A DNA stretch of 64,000 nt from Mucilaginibacter auburnensis (GTDB taxonomy: Bacteria; Bacteroidota; Bacteroidia; Sphingobacteriales; Sphingobacteriaceae): NCBI RefSeq assembly GCF_002797815.1, contig NZ_PGFJ01000002.1, positions 620,001 through 684,000 on the forward strand. Reading direction: 5' to 3'. Below the pieces are notes generated by a model that saw only the letters and a list, made by a program, of their open reading frames with translations, had not been told where the DNA came from and did no database searches. Made by a program: the position numbers and the translations under genes. Below, one piece after another: positions 1 to 9,736 of this stretch (position 1 is the stretch's first letter; each line of letters begins with the position of its first letter).

Positions 1-1
1 A

Positions 2-2002
2 AAAGGTGAACCTATTCAGCGCGATATGGCAGAACATGTTGCTACTGCCATGAAATCATGGGCAATTAGTAAAGGTGCCACCCACTATACGCATTGGTTT
101 CAACCATTAACAGGTACAACTGCTGAAAAGCACGACGCTTTTTTTGAACCAACTGCCGACGGCGGCGCCATTGAGGTTTTCTCAGGCGATGCTTTAGCAC
201 AACAAGAACCCGATGCTTCAAGTTTCCCAAGCGGCGGTATCCGTAATACTTTTGAGGCGCGTGGCTATACTGCCTGGGACCCATCTTCGCCGGCATTTTT
301 AATGGCGCGTACTTTATGTATACCTACCGTGTTTGTATCATACACAGGCGAAGCATTAGATTATAAGGTACCTTTATTAAAGGCATTGAACGCGCTTGAT
401 AAAGCTGCTGTAGACGTTTGCCATTATTTTGACAAAAGCGTTGAAAAAGTAAATGCCTCTTTAGGTATTGAGCAGGAATATTTTCTGGTTGACAGCGCGC
501 TGTTCAATGCCCGTCCGGATCTTTACTTAACTGGTCGCACTCTATTTGGGCACATGTCTGCAAAAAACCAGCAACTGGAAGATCATTACTTCGGTTCTAT
601 TCCAAGCCGTGTTTACGCCTTTATGCAAGACATGGAAACTGAAGCTTTATTATTAGGTATACCTTTAAAGACCCGTCATAATGAGGTTGCACCTTCGCAA
701 TTTGAATGCGCACCTATATATGAGGAAATAAACCTGGCCATTGATCATAACCAATTATTGATGGATATCATGGATCGTGTTGCTAAAAAACACAACTTCC
801 AGGTTTTATTACATGAAAAGCCATACGCAGGCATTAACGGCTCGGGCAAGCACAACAACTGGTCAATGATCACTAACACCGGTAAAAACTTGTTATCGCC
901 GGGAAAAACGCCTAAAAACAACCTGATGTTCCTTACCTTCTTTGTAAATACTATCAAAGCGGTTTACGAACATGCAGATCTGTTACGCGCATCAATTGCA
1001 TCCGTAAACAACGATCATCGCCTGGGCGCTAATGAGGCTCCGCCTGCTATTATTTCTATTTTCCTGGGTTCGCAACTAACCGACCTGCTGGATGAGATTG
1101 AAACCTCACGCATCAGCAAAAAAATAAAAGACGATGCCTTGCTATGGCAGGGTATTCCTAAAATACCACAAATATTAAAAGACAATACTGACCGTAACCG
1201 CACCTCTCCTTTTGCCTTTACCGGCAATAAATTTGAGTTGCGCGCTGTAGGTTCGTCAGCTAACTCGGCCAGCCCGATGACGGTATTGAACACTATAGTG
1301 GCTGATCAGCTTAAAAAGTTCAAGTATGATGTAGATAAAATCCTTAAAAAAGGCGAGAAAAAGGATTTGGCTTTATTAATGGTGCTAAAAAAGTATATTA
1401 AAGAGTCAAAATCTATCCGCTTTGAGGGCAATGGTTACAGTGATGAATGGGAAAAAGAAGCCGAAGCACGCGGTTTAGCCAATATACGTACTACACCAAA
1501 GGCGCTTGACGCCATGGTTACAGAAAAATCTGAAATATTGTTTGCCGAAACCGGCGTATATACCCGTCGTGAAGCGCATGCGAGACATGAGATATTGCTG
1601 GAAAGCTTTTACAAAAAGCTGCAAATTGAAGCACGTGTAATTGGTGATATGGTTGTTAACATCATTATTCCAGCTGCTTTAGCGTACCAGTCAAAATTAA
1701 TTGAAAATGCGCGTGGACTGAAGGACCTGGGCTTAGATGCTTCAACCTATAAAGTACAAATAGATATTATCAATCAACTTGCTGAACACATTAATTTCAT
1801 CAAAACCAACGTTGAGCAAATGGTTGACGAGCGTAAAAAGGCTAACAAGATTGAGGATGTGCGCGAGAAAGCCATTGCTTATGACGAAAAAGTAAAAAGT
1901 TTCTTCCAGCCTATTCGCTACCATGTAGATAAACTGGAACAAATAGTTGACGATTCGATATGGCCACTGCCAAAATTCAGAGAGCTACTGTTTGTTAAAT
2001 AA
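2..2002 (+). CDS. glnN: Type III glutamine synthetase (5' end outside window)
   Basis: Makes glutamine from glutamate, ammonia and ATP in the cytosol; the large GSIII form is typical of Bacteroidota and some cyanobacteria. The frame is open from base 2, before the first in-frame ATG at 26, so the N-terminus lies outside the window; GSIII enzymes usually have about 725-730 residues and roughly 667 codons are present. Recognisable core motifs are KPYAGINGSGKHNNWSM (about residue 275 of the visible part), NDHRLGANEAPPA, and FAFTGNKFELRAVGSSANS. The C-terminal third is helical and charged, as in other GSIII proteins. The gene ends in a strong terminator and converges on the ClC gene. Identification is firm; only the start is unknown. 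Confidence 0.95.
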   Translation, partial: KGEPIQRDMAEHVATAMKSWAISKGATHYTHWFQPLTGTTAEKHDAFFEPTADGGAIEVFSGDALAQQEPDASSFPSGGIRNTFEARGYTAWDPSSPAFLMARTLCIPTVFVSYTGEALDYKVPLLKALNALDKAAVDVCHYFDKSVEKVNASLGIEQEYFLVDSALFNARPDLYLTGRTLFGHMSAKNQQLEDHYFGSIPSRVYAFMQDMETEALLLGIPLKTRHNEVAPSQFECAPIYEEINLAIDHNQLLMDIMDRVAKKHNFQVLLHEKPYAGINGSGKHNNWSMITNTGKNLLSPGKTPKNNLMFLTFFVNTIKAVYEHADLLRASIASVNNDHRLGANEAPPAIISIFLGSQLTDLLDEIETSRISKKIKDDALLWQGIPKIPQILKDNTDRNRTSPFAFTGNKFELRAVGSSANSASPMTVLNTIVADQLKKFKYDVDKILKKGEKKDLALLMVLKKYIKESKSIRFEGNGYSDEWEKEAEARGLANIRTTPKALDAMVTEKSEILFAETGVYTRREAHARHEILLESFYKKLQIEARVIGDMVVNIIIPAALAYQSKLIENARGLKDLGLDASTYKVQIDIINQLAEHINFIKTNVEQMVDERKKANKIEDVREKAIAYDEKVKSFFQPIRYHVDKLEQIVDDSIWPLPKFRELLFVK

Positions 2003-2009
2003 GAACAAA

Positions 2010-2034
2010 AAAACGCCCCTTTTTGGGGCGTTTT
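2010..2034. terminator. Bidirectional terminator between glnN and the ClC gene
   Basis: A perfect stem AAAACGCCCC/GGGGCGTTTT with a five-T loop lies 8 bases after the glnN stop. A on the left and T on the right give tails in both directions, so it can also end the converging ClC transcript, whose stop is at 2039. Confidence 0.9.
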
Positions 2035-2038
2035 GCTT

Positions 2039-3445
2039 TTATATGTCAGCCGGCTTGGGTGGTGCAGCCACCGGCTCTTTAGGTTCTGCTTCTAACTCTC
2101 GTATGTACATATTCTTCATATGATCATAAAAGGAGTGTTTATCAATTAGCAATGACACTAAGCTTGCAACCATCCCGGCCAATATCAGGTGGAATATAAC
2201 ATTGTGGCGATCAGTCATTTCAAGCACCAATATGGCAGATGTAAAAGGCGACCTGGTTACACCTGTAAGAAAAGCAACCATACCCGCCAGTATAAGCAAG
2301 TTTGTATCTGGCCCGGCTAAAGTAAACCAACCCGACACCATTGCGCCGATGGCAGCCCCTGCACTAAGCGCCGGAGCAAAAACGCCACCAGCTCCGCCTG
2401 TGGTAAATGATAAAAGCGGCCCTATTATTCGCAATAAAGGCGTATACCATTCAACGTGCTTATCGGTAGTGAAAAGAGTACGTTCCATTAGCTCCTTACC
2501 AGAGCCCATGGTACCCCTGTCAATAAAATAAGCTAATGCTGCCAAAAGCAAAGCGCATACAGCGGCAAATGCTATCATTTGATAGGTAGTGCGCAGTTTG
2601 CGCTTCCATGCAAAAATTCCTAATATAATTTTGGTCATTGCGCTTCCACCCAAACCTGCAAGCAAGGCTACCAAAACAACATCTACTAAAATAAAGCCCG
2701 ACAAACCACCTATAGCGGGATAACCTAGGTACAAGTACGGGCCAATTATGCCTTGCGCGGTTAAGCCTGCAATAATTACCGATGAAAATATAGCTGTTTT
2801 AAAATAGCTGAAATGCGTTTTGGTCAGTTCTTCAATCGCGAATACGATCCCACCTAAAGGGGTGTTAAATGCCGCCGCCAAACCTGCTGCAGCACCGGCT
2901 ACTATAACATTACTTTTAGCAATTTTAGGCCACCATGCCGGTAAATTATTGTTGATCTTTCTGAAAACAGATGCCGCAATTTGTATGGTTGGGCCCTCCC
3001 TACCTACTGCCGCCCCGCCCATAGCCATAATTAAACTCGAAAATAGTTTAACAACAATTATACGGACACTTAAAAGCTTGTCAACCAATTTCTCATTTCG
3101 CGGGGTGCTCATTTCAAGCGCCGCCGCCACCTGTGGAATGCCGCTCCCCCGCGCATAAGGCGCGTATTTTTTCACCATCCACCATGCTATTACAAAACAA
3201 ACAGGCGAAACAATAAATATCAGCCATGCATCATACGTAAAAATGAAGTGGGTTACCCCCTCAGCCATTGAAAACAATTTGGCATAAATAACAGCTATCA
3301 GACCGGTAATTACAGAGGCTATCCAAAAGGGCACAGCCTGTAAAATATTACGCCGGAGTTGCTCGTTGTTAAGCCTGTCGTACGACGCTTTTAAATGCGC
3401 CCTTACGCGGGCACCGCTGTTTTTAATAATGACGGGAAGTTCCAT
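2039..3445 (-). CDS. ClC-family chloride transporter, probable H+/Cl- antiporter
   Basis: Inner membrane protein of 468 residues with the ClC signature segments: GSGIPQ at 100-105 (anion-binding serine), GREGPT at 148-153 (gating glutamate), and GGAGGVFAPALSAGAAIG near 345-365. A glutamate pair (FAIEEL, residues 205-206) sits where the proton glutamate of E. coli ClcA is found, which points to an antiporter rather than a channel. The protein ends soon after the last membrane segment and has no C-terminal CBS domains, like other bacterial ClcA proteins. It is transcribed divergently from purM; a TAGTTTTG element lies 8 bases before the ATG. Direction of transport and physiological role cannot be told from sequence. 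Confidence 0.92.
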   Translation of the reverse strand: MELPVIIKNSGARVRAHLKASYDRLNNEQLRRNILQAVPFWIASVITGLIAVIYAKLFSMAEGVTHFIFTYDAWLIFIVSPVCFVIAWWMVKKYAPYARGSGIPQVAAALEMSTPRNEKLVDKLLSVRIIVVKLFSSLIMAMGGAAVGREGPTIQIAASVFRKINNNLPAWWPKIAKSNVIVAGAAAGLAAAFNTPLGGIVFAIEELTKTHFSYFKTAIFSSVIIAGLTAQGIIGPYLYLGYPAIGGLSGFILVDVVLVALLAGLGGSAMTKIILGIFAWKRKLRTTYQMIAFAAVCALLLAALAYFIDRGTMGSGKELMERTLFTTDKHVEWYTPLLRIIGPLLSFTTGGAGGVFAPALSAGAAIGAMVSGWFTLAGPDTNLLILAGMVAFLTGVTRSPFTSAILVLEMTDRHNVIFHLILAGMVASLVSLLIDKHSFYDHMKNMYIRELEAEPKEPVAAPPKPADI

Positions 3446-3453
3446 AGGAATTG

Positions 3454-3461
3454 CAAAACTA
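3454..3461 (-). promoter_or_regulatory. -7 element of the ClC gene
   Basis: On the minus strand this reads TAGTTTTG, matching TAnnTTTG. Only 8 bases separate it from the ATG, so the leader would be about 4 bases. Confidence 0.55.
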
Positions 3462-3495
3462 CTTAATTTTTAAACGCGTAAACTATTTTTAGCAG

Positions 3496-3503
3496 TATAT
3501 TTG
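3496..3503 (+). promoter_or_regulatory. -7 element of purM, start-codon proximal
   Basis: TATATTTG matches TAnnTTTG and is followed by CCC and then ATG. If transcription begins about 3-4 bases after the element, the mRNA starts at or next to the ATG and is leaderless. An in-frame TTG at 3501 lies inside the element and is therefore not a credible start. Confidence 0.6.
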
Positions 3504-3506
3504 CCC

Positions 3507-4688
3507 ATGACTTCTTCGCAACGATACGATCAAAGAGGTGTCTCTGCCTCAAAAGATGATGTACACAACGCTATAAAAAATATTGACAAAGGCCTTTTCC
3601 CGAAAGCATTCTGTAAAATAGTTCCGGATATTTTAACCGGCGATGAGCAGTTTTGTAACATTATGCATGCTGACGGTGCCGGAACCAAATCATCATTGGC
3701 TTATACCTACTGGCGCGAAACCGGCGACATTTCTGTTTGGAAAGGAATTGCGCAAGATGCTATCATCATGAATCTTGACGATCTGCTTTGCGTTGGCGCT
3801 ATTGATAACATATTGTTATCATCTACCATCGGCAGAAACAAAAACCTGATACCGGGTGAAGTTATTGCAGCCATTATTAACGGCACCGAAGAAATTTTGG
3901 CCGACCTGCGCGCAGCGGGTATAGGCATTTATTCAACCGGAGGAGAAACTGCTGATGTTGGCGATCTGGTACGCACCATTATTGTTGATTCAACCGTTAC
4001 CTGCCGCATGAAACGTGAAGATGTGGTGAGCAACCATAACATACAGCCGGGCGATGTGATAGTAGGTTTGGCATCGTACGGACAGGCAACATATGAGCGT
4101 GAGTACAATGGCGGCATGGGCTCAAATGGACTAACATCTGCAAGACACGATGTATTCAATAAAACCATAGCTAATCAATACCCTGAAAGTTATGATCCGG
4201 CGGTTCCTTTTGATCTGATATTTTCTGGCAGTAAGCAACTAACCGATGTGGTTGATATTGGCAACGGCCAAAGCGTTACAGCAGGAAAGCTGGTATTATC
4301 GCCAACACGTACCTACGCCCCGGTTATCAAACAAATATTAGACAACTATCGCAGCCAGGTACATGGAATGGTGCATTGCAGCGGTGGGGCACAAACTAAG
4401 GTGCTACACTTTGTTGATAATGTACATGTTATTAAAGATAACCTGTTCCCTATTCCGCCATTATTCAGATTGATACAGGAAGAATCAAAAACCAGCTGGC
4501 AGGAAATGTACAAGGTATTTAATATGGGCCACCGCATGGAGCTTTACGTTCAACCCAACATTGCAGACGAACTTATAGCTATATCAAAAAGCTTTGGTAT
4601 TGACGCGCAAATTATTGGTCGCGTTGAGGCTGCTGACAAAAAACAGGTTACGATAAATTCTGAGTTTGGCGAGTTTATATATAACTAA
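3507..4688 (+). CDS. purM: Phosphoribosylformylglycinamidine cyclo-ligase (AIR synthase)
   Basis: Closes the imidazole ring in purine synthesis, converting FGAM to AIR with ATP. The 393-residue protein has the AIR synthase-related fold: an early SASKDDVH segment, DGAGTKSSLAYTYW near residue 55, the glycine-rich GIGIYSTGGETADVGDLV that belongs to the ATP site, and a C-terminal AIRS_C half including GMVHCSGGAQTK. It is the longer PurM type (about 390 residues) common in Bacteroidota rather than the 345-residue E. coli form. ATG 3507 is preferred to the TTG at 3501 because the TTG falls within the -7 element. The hydroxylase-like gene begins 8 bases downstream and probably shares the transcript. 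Confidence 0.9.
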   Translation: MTSSQRYDQRGVSASKDDVHNAIKNIDKGLFPKAFCKIVPDILTGDEQFCNIMHADGAGTKSSLAYTYWRETGDISVWKGIAQDAIIMNLDDLLCVGAIDNILLSSTIGRNKNLIPGEVIAAIINGTEEILADLRAAGIGIYSTGGETADVGDLVRTIIVDSTVTCRMKREDVVSNHNIQPGDVIVGLASYGQATYEREYNGGMGSNGLTSARHDVFNKTIANQYPESYDPAVPFDLIFSGSKQLTDVVDIGNGQSVTAGKLVLSPTRTYAPVIKQILDNYRSQVHGMVHCSGGAQTKVLHFVDNVHVIKDNLFPIPPLFRLIQEESKTSWQEMYKVFNMGHRMELYVQPNIADELIAISKSFGIDAQIIGRVEAADKKQVTINSEFGEFIYN

Positions 4689-4696
4689 ATAGCCTT

Positions 4697-5389
4697 ATGC
4701 TTAATTTTCTGTCAGAGCAATCATCATTTACTTTACTGATGATTTTTCTGGCAGAAAATTTTATAGTAACAGGCATTGCGCTATTTGCAGGCTGGCTTAC
4801 CATTAAGTTGTGCAAACATCCGGTTAAGCCGGCTTCATACAAAGAAATACTTACCTGCATTGTTACCAACTGCATTAACACGTTAATTACGTTTACGGGG
4901 TTTAAACTTTGGCAGCACGGTGTTATACAATTTGATTTTGATTTAAGCTGGTGGCTTATATTTGACACCATACTTCTTTTTCTGGCTATGGATTTAGCCA
5001 TGTATATATTTCACCTGGCTATACATAGGTCTGTTGCCTATAAATATATCCACAGGTTCCATCACATTTATCACGATCCGATACCGATTGATCTCTTTGT
5101 ACTTCATCCGTTAGAGACGGTTAGCTTTGGTTTATTGTGGCTAATTGTGATTTACGTGTACACATTCAACTTTTGGGCTGTAATACTGTACTTAACCTTA
5201 AATGTTGTATTTGGCATTGCCGGACATTTGGGTTTTGAACCCTTACCCTACAAATTCAGGAACAGCGCGTGGCTTAAATATATCGGCACACCAACATTTC
5301 ATCATGATCATCATACCGATGTAAATTACAATTTCGGTTTTTACACCAACCTTTGGGATCGTTTATTCCATACTTATAAAGAGAGGTAA
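4697..5389 (+). CDS. Sterol desaturase/fatty acid hydroxylase family membrane protein
   Basis: An integral membrane di-iron enzyme of 230 residues. The histidine clusters that bind the two irons are all present: HLAIH at 106-110, HRFHHIYH at 119-126 and HHDHH at 202-206, interspersed with hydrophobic segments (about 15-36, 52-72, 86-108, 140-175). Family members hydroxylate or desaturate fatty acids, sterols or carotenoids; the substrate here cannot be deduced. The start is 8 bases after the purM stop with no separate promoter visible, so it is probably cotranscribed with purM, although no pathway link is evident. It ends at a bidirectional terminator. Confidence 0.85.
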   Translation: MLNFLSEQSSFTLLMIFLAENFIVTGIALFAGWLTIKLCKHPVKPASYKEILTCIVTNCINTLITFTGFKLWQHGVIQFDFDLSWWLIFDTILLFLAMDLAMYIFHLAIHRSVAYKYIHRFHHIYHDPIPIDLFVLHPLETVSFGLLWLIVIYVYTFNFWAVILYLTLNVVFGIAGHLGFEPLPYKFRNSAWLKYIGTPTFHHDHHTDVNYNFGFYTNLWDRLFHTYKER

Positions 5390-5402
5390 CATATAAAACA
5401 AT

Positions 5403-5430
5403 AAAGCCTCCCGGAAATCCGGGAGGCCTT
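5403..5430. terminator. Bidirectional terminator
   Basis: Stem GCCTCCCGG (5406-5414) / CCGGGAGGC (5419-5427) with an AAAT loop, flanked by A-rich and T-rich arms. It separates the converging hydroxylase-like gene and the lipoprotein gene. Confidence 0.85.
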
Positions 5431-5454
5431 CTTGTTTTATAGTATAACTTAAAG

Positions 5455-6024
5455 TTATATGGTTTTAAAGAATGAGGTTTGGCTTAAAACCGAAGTTTTA
5501 CCATCTTCAGAATAAGCTGTAGCTCTAACAGAATAAGTTTTACCTGCTGTTAAACCAAGCAAACCTAATTTGATAAGCATGTTACCACCATACACCTGCG
5601 TTTTCTCATAAGTAGTTGATTGCAAAGTATAGTTAATGCTGTGGTTTAAAACCGGGGTAGGTTTTTTTGTTGGGTCAGAAGTGTCATCGTAACCGGTCCA
5701 GCTGCTAAATGTAACCGTTTTAACAGGTACAGCAGTTGCCGATATAGATGTGCCTTCAAAAAATTCAACTGTAAATTTACCTGACTTAACACCTGTAGTG
5801 GTAGCACCGAAATACAATTGTAAAACGGTAGCAACTGTAGCGGGAGTTGTTGGAGTTGCACTTGCAGCTGCAATAGTGAACGGACCAACCTGGTTATATC
5901 CTAAGCTGCTTAATTGAATGGCCGGGAGTTTTGCCTCTGTGCCGGCAACATCTGCATCTTTTTTACATGAAAACATCGCCGATGTTAACAATGTCATAAA
6001 AACGATGGTTATATATTTTTTCAT
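5455..6024 (-). CDS. Putative lipoprotein downstream of a TonB receptor
   Basis: Predicted envelope lipoprotein of 189 residues. The start at 6024 gives MKKYITIVFMTLLTSAMFSC, a typical type II signal peptide with the lipidated cysteine at residue 20; a longer in-frame start at 6048 would add eight residues ahead of the signal peptide and is less likely. The mature part is rich in threonine, valine and glycine and looks like a beta-sandwich, with strands such as GKFTVEFFEG and KTYSVRATAYSEDGKTS reminiscent of fibronectin III-like folds. It begins 38 bases after the stop of the TonB-dependent receptor on the same strand, so the two are probably one operon. No precise function is recognised. Confidence 0.75.
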   Translation of the reverse strand: MKKYITIVFMTLLTSAMFSCKKDADVAGTEAKLPAIQLSSLGYNQVGPFTIAAASATPTTPATVATVLQLYFGATTTGVKSGKFTVEFFEGTSISATAVPVKTVTFSSWTGYDDTSDPTKKPTPVLNHSINYTLQSTTYEKTQVYGGNMLIKLGLLGLTAGKTYSVRATAYSEDGKTSVLSQTSFFKTI

Positions 6025-6062
6025 TTTAGTTTCTTTTAATATTTCCAATTAAACACTTGTTA

Positions 6063-9000
6063 TTAGAAGCTGTATCTGGCACCTAATAAAGCGCTCCATG
6101 TTGTACCTGTTGTATTAATATTCTGGAAAGGCGTATTAATTAACTGGCCGTTTAACTGACGCATGTTGTAAGCAGGGTTACCGGCTGCATCAACACCTAC
6201 AAGCGCAAGTGGCTGCATGGTAGTGGTTTGTTTTTGTATGCCCCACGCGCTGTTTAAAAGGTTTGGCAGGTTAATTACAGTAGCACTGATCTGCAGGGTG
6301 TGTTTTTGACCACCTGCCATAATGTAAAACTCTTGTTTAACATCAGCATCAATACGGTTATACCATGGTAAGTAAGAACCATTTCTTTCTGCGTATTTAC
6401 CTCTGCGATCTTTAAGGTAAGGCGTGTTGTTGATGAATTGCTCAAAAGCGGCTTGTTGCTGTTGTGCAGTGTAAGTGTATGCTACACCGTTAACTGTTTG
6501 AGTGTACGGCAGGAAAGTAATTTCGCTTGCTTTTCTTGGAATGTACATCAAATCTGTAGATGCGTTACCATCACCGTTCAGGTCACCTTGAATAGTGTAG
6601 CTGTAACCACCGTTAACTGAAGCTTGAGCAGATCCCTGGTAGAATAAACCTACTGAAGTTGAACCATGGTTAAGATAGTTGAACTTGTAAGATATCGAAC
6701 CTACTATACGGTGAGGAATAACAAAGGCTGTGTTACCCAATTCTACGTCATTTGAAGTTCCAACGTTAGAAGTTGAGGTCCAAACGTTGGTTGCAGTAGT
6801 ACCAACAGTTGAGAACGCTTCTTTAGCAACAGTGTAGGTATAAGCTACCGAAGCATTAAAGCCGTTTTCAAATGTTTTGTTTAATTGCGCAGTTAATGAT
6901 GCAGCGTAACCTTGGTTAGTGTTCTCTAACGCTATTACAGACAGCGCCGGGTTGTTTGGATAAATGTTACGATCCTGAGCAGTTACAGAAACGCTTGTAA
7001 AGCCGTTAGCTGTTGTTGCAGAACCTGTACCTACGTAACGAGCACGGGTGTAATCGCCTTCCTGAATAGTACCTGTAGGGTTTTTCAGGTTAACGTTACG
7101 CATACGCACTGCATTGATGTCTTTGCTGTATAAAGCTTCAAATGTAGCAGAGTAACCATTACCTAAGTTTTTATCAATACCTAAGTTAACTCTGAATATT
7201 TGAGGGAATTTAAAGTTTTTGTCAATAACAACACTGGCCGACTGATAAGCAGTACCTGCTGATTGCGGGAACAGGTTGGCATAAGTGCTTGGATCTTGTA
7301 CCAATTTAATGTTGGCAAGCTGAGCAGCTGTTGCCACACCACCAAAGTTGTACATACCGCTGTTTGAAGGCAGGTTGGTTAAGAACACGTAAGGTACGCG
7401 GCCGCTAAATATACCCATACCACCACGTAATACTAATGATTTGTCGCTTAACAAGCTTGCACGGAAACCTACACGAGGTGAAAGCATCCATACTGATTTA
7501 GGCCATTGGCCTGAATTGTAGGTCATTAAAGCACCTGTGTTTGAGTTAGGATCAGGAAACTGCAAAGCACTTAACTGAGGGTTCTCAACCGGATTTTCCA
7601 GATAAATAGACTTATCAGCACGTAAGCCGTAAGTAAATTTAAAGTTAGGGCTTACGTTATATTCATCCTGAGCATAAAGGCTGATGGTTCCGATGCGAAG
7701 GTTTGCAGAGAAAACTTTGTCCTGACCAGGAAGCAATGAATAGTTATAAGTAAACTGTACCGGAGCCCTGTCATTCAGGAAATCATCAAGGCTGTTGTAG
7801 ATATATGAACCCGCAGCACCTGGCATAAAGGCATTACCCACTTTTTGATACTCATAGCTGATACCACCGGTTAAAGTGTGTTTACCTGCATAGTAGGTAA
7901 AGTTATCATACAAAGTAGTGGTGTTATCAATAACCTCGTTGTATTTGGTGTAAGGGTCAGAACCTGCAGTTATGTAGTTATCGCCCGCGCCATTGTAAAT
8001 GTCAATTGTTGGAAAAGTAGTTCCTTTTGTAGTACGCGGATTGCCATACTTTTTAAAGGTTACCAGCAATTGGTTTGACATTTTTGAATTGATAGTACTG
8101 TTTAACTCGGCTGTACCGGTATGCACAGTATTTAAGAAACCGTAGTTAGAGTTCTCAAACGCGATAGACCTGTTGCTGTAACGGTTGTTAACCAAACCAC
8201 CGCTTGCACGTGTAGATGGCGAGCCGTTAGCACCCGTAAAGGTATAAGCAGCGTTGTTAGGTGTGCTTGAGTTATTAACGGTTTGATCACTTGTAGCTTT
8301 TAAGTAGCTGTATTTAACTGTCAGCTTGTTTTTATCGTTAATGTTGTAGTCAAAACGAATTAAAGCTTTGGTGTTTTTTGGCTGGAAGGCCGGGAAGTTA
8401 TCATAACCGCCGGTTTCGTAGCCAAATTTATTTTTAAGGTATTCTGAAACTTTTTGAAGATCGCCAACCGGAGTAGCCGCAACGGTACCTAAACCCGAAC
8501 CACCAGTAGGTGAAAAGTTAATACCAGGAGTTGTAGCAACCTCGTGCTCGTAATTACCGAAGAAGAATAATTTGTTTTTAATTATTGGGCCGCCTAAGGT
8601 AACACCGTAAGTTTTAGAAGTTGCTTTAGCATTTTGTGAACTCAGATCAAAGTCGCCAACACGGGTACCGTTAAATGATTGGTCTCTGTAGAAACCGTAA
8701 ACTGATCCGTGGAATGTGTTGGTACCGCTTTTTGTAGTTGCGTAGATACCCGCACCGGTAAAGCCCGACTGACGAACGTCAAACGGAGCAATGTTTACCG
8801 AGATTTCGTCATAAGCTTCTATTGAAACTGGTTGTGCGCCGCCACCTGGTAACAGGTCATTTGATGTACCGAAAGTGTTATTCAGGTTAGCACCGTCAAC
8901 AGTAATACTGTTATAGCGTGCATCACGACCGGCGAAGCTACCACCGTTAGCCTGAGGCGTTAAACGGGTAAAATCTGTAACGCTACGCGAAAACGTAGGT

Positions 9001-9431
9001 AAAGTAGATAATTGTGTACGGTTAATGTTGGTACTTGCACCTAATTTAGCCGTAACAATTCTTTTTGTACCGGTAATGTTAACCGTTTTAAGTTCGGTAC
9101 CGGTTTCAGATAGTTCAGCATTTAATATGTAAGACTGACCTAACTGTAAGGTGATACCTGTGTAAGTTTGCTTGGAAAAGCTAATGAAGGTAACCTCAAC
9201 TGTGTAAGGACCTCCTACACGCATACCGGGAATATTGTAATAACCATCATTGTTGGTTGCAACCGCATAAACCGTTCCCGATGGCTCATGTATTGCTTTA
9301 ATTGTAGCGCCCGGCAAAGCAACGCCTTTGTTGTCTTTAACCGTACCTGTCATACTACTGGTAGTAACCTGCGCAAAGGCTGCGGCAGTAGTAAAAACAG
9401 CGGCAATTAATAAAAGTAAAAATTTTCTCAT
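6063..9431 (-). CDS. Oar-like TonB-dependent outer membrane receptor
   Basis: Outer membrane protein of 1122 residues. A signal peptide ending in AAAFAQ (about residue 21) is followed by a carboxypeptidase-regulatory-like beta domain (about 24-110, GTVKDNKGVALPGATI), a plug domain (about 125-235, including NSITVDGANLNNTFG), and a long beta-barrel ending in ALLGARYSF with the C-terminal aromatic residue typical of barrel insertion. This architecture matches Oar/TonB-dependent transporters of Bacteroidota rather than SusC: there is no SusD partner, only a small lipoprotein gene downstream. Family members import large or scarce nutrients or act in surface functions; the substrate is unknown. A TATCTTTG element lies about 50 bases upstream of the ATG. 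Confidence 0.9.
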   Translation of the reverse strand: MRKFLLLLIAAVFTTAAAFAQVTTSSMTGTVKDNKGVALPGATIKAIHEPSGTVYAVATNNDGYYNIPGMRVGGPYTVEVTFISFSKQTYTGITLQLGQSYILNAELSETGTELKTVNITGTKRIVTAKLGASTNINRTQLSTLPTFSRSVTDFTRLTPQANGGSFAGRDARYNSITVDGANLNNTFGTSNDLLPGGGAQPVSIEAYDEISVNIAPFDVRQSGFTGAGIYATTKSGTNTFHGSVYGFYRDQSFNGTRVGDFDLSSQNAKATSKTYGVTLGGPIIKNKLFFFGNYEHEVATTPGINFSPTGGSGLGTVAATPVGDLQKVSEYLKNKFGYETGGYDNFPAFQPKNTKALIRFDYNINDKNKLTVKYSYLKATSDQTVNNSSTPNNAAYTFTGANGSPSTRASGGLVNNRYSNRSIAFENSNYGFLNTVHTGTAELNSTINSKMSNQLLVTFKKYGNPRTTKGTTFPTIDIYNGAGDNYITAGSDPYTKYNEVIDNTTTLYDNFTYYAGKHTLTGGISYEYQKVGNAFMPGAAGSYIYNSLDDFLNDRAPVQFTYNYSLLPGQDKVFSANLRIGTISLYAQDEYNVSPNFKFTYGLRADKSIYLENPVENPQLSALQFPDPNSNTGALMTYNSGQWPKSVWMLSPRVGFRASLLSDKSLVLRGGMGIFSGRVPYVFLTNLPSNSGMYNFGGVATAAQLANIKLVQDPSTYANLFPQSAGTAYQSASVVIDKNFKFPQIFRVNLGIDKNLGNGYSATFEALYSKDINAVRMRNVNLKNPTGTIQEGDYTRARYVGTGSATTANGFTSVSVTAQDRNIYPNNPALSVIALENTNQGYAASLTAQLNKTFENGFNASVAYTYTVAKEAFSTVGTTATNVWTSTSNVGTSNDVELGNTAFVIPHRIVGSISYKFNYLNHGSTSVGLFYQGSAQASVNGGYSYTIQGDLNGDGNASTDLMYIPRKASEITFLPYTQTVNGVAYTYTAQQQQAAFEQFINNTPYLKDRRGKYAERNGSYLPWYNRIDADVKQEFYIMAGGQKHTLQISATVINLPNLLNSAWGIQKQTTTMQPLALVGVDAAGNPAYNMRQLNGQLINTPFQNINTTGTTWSALLGARYSF

Positions 9432-9481
9432 GCTGTGTTTTTTGTTCTTTAATGAAAAATAATGAGATGACTAAACCGGCA

Positions 9482-9489
9482 CAAAGATA
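9482..9489 (-). promoter_or_regulatory. -7 element of the TonB receptor gene
   Basis: Reads TATCTTTG on the minus strand, a full TAnnTTTG match, giving a leader of roughly 45 bases. Confidence 0.6.
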
Positions 9490-9728
9490 AGTGCTTACAT
9501 AATCCGTTATATTAAATCAATGTTAATTATTTTTAAAAATGATTATGTATTTATCAACATTTAACAACTAATGACGTAAGTCCCGAAAAAATATGACCTA
9601 TATAATGAAATTCTCATACCAAAATCAACTTTTTTAACATTGAGTTAATCCATGTTACAGGTAGACATTATAGCGCTTTAATGATAAATTAATGATACAA
9701 GTGGTTTTTTGCTTTCAGGCCTTTTATT

Positions 9729-9736
9729 TAGCTTTG
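9729..9736 (+). promoter_or_regulatory. -7 element of lpdA
   Basis: TAGCTTTG, a full TAnnTTTG match 34 bases before the lpdA ATG. Confidence 0.55.
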
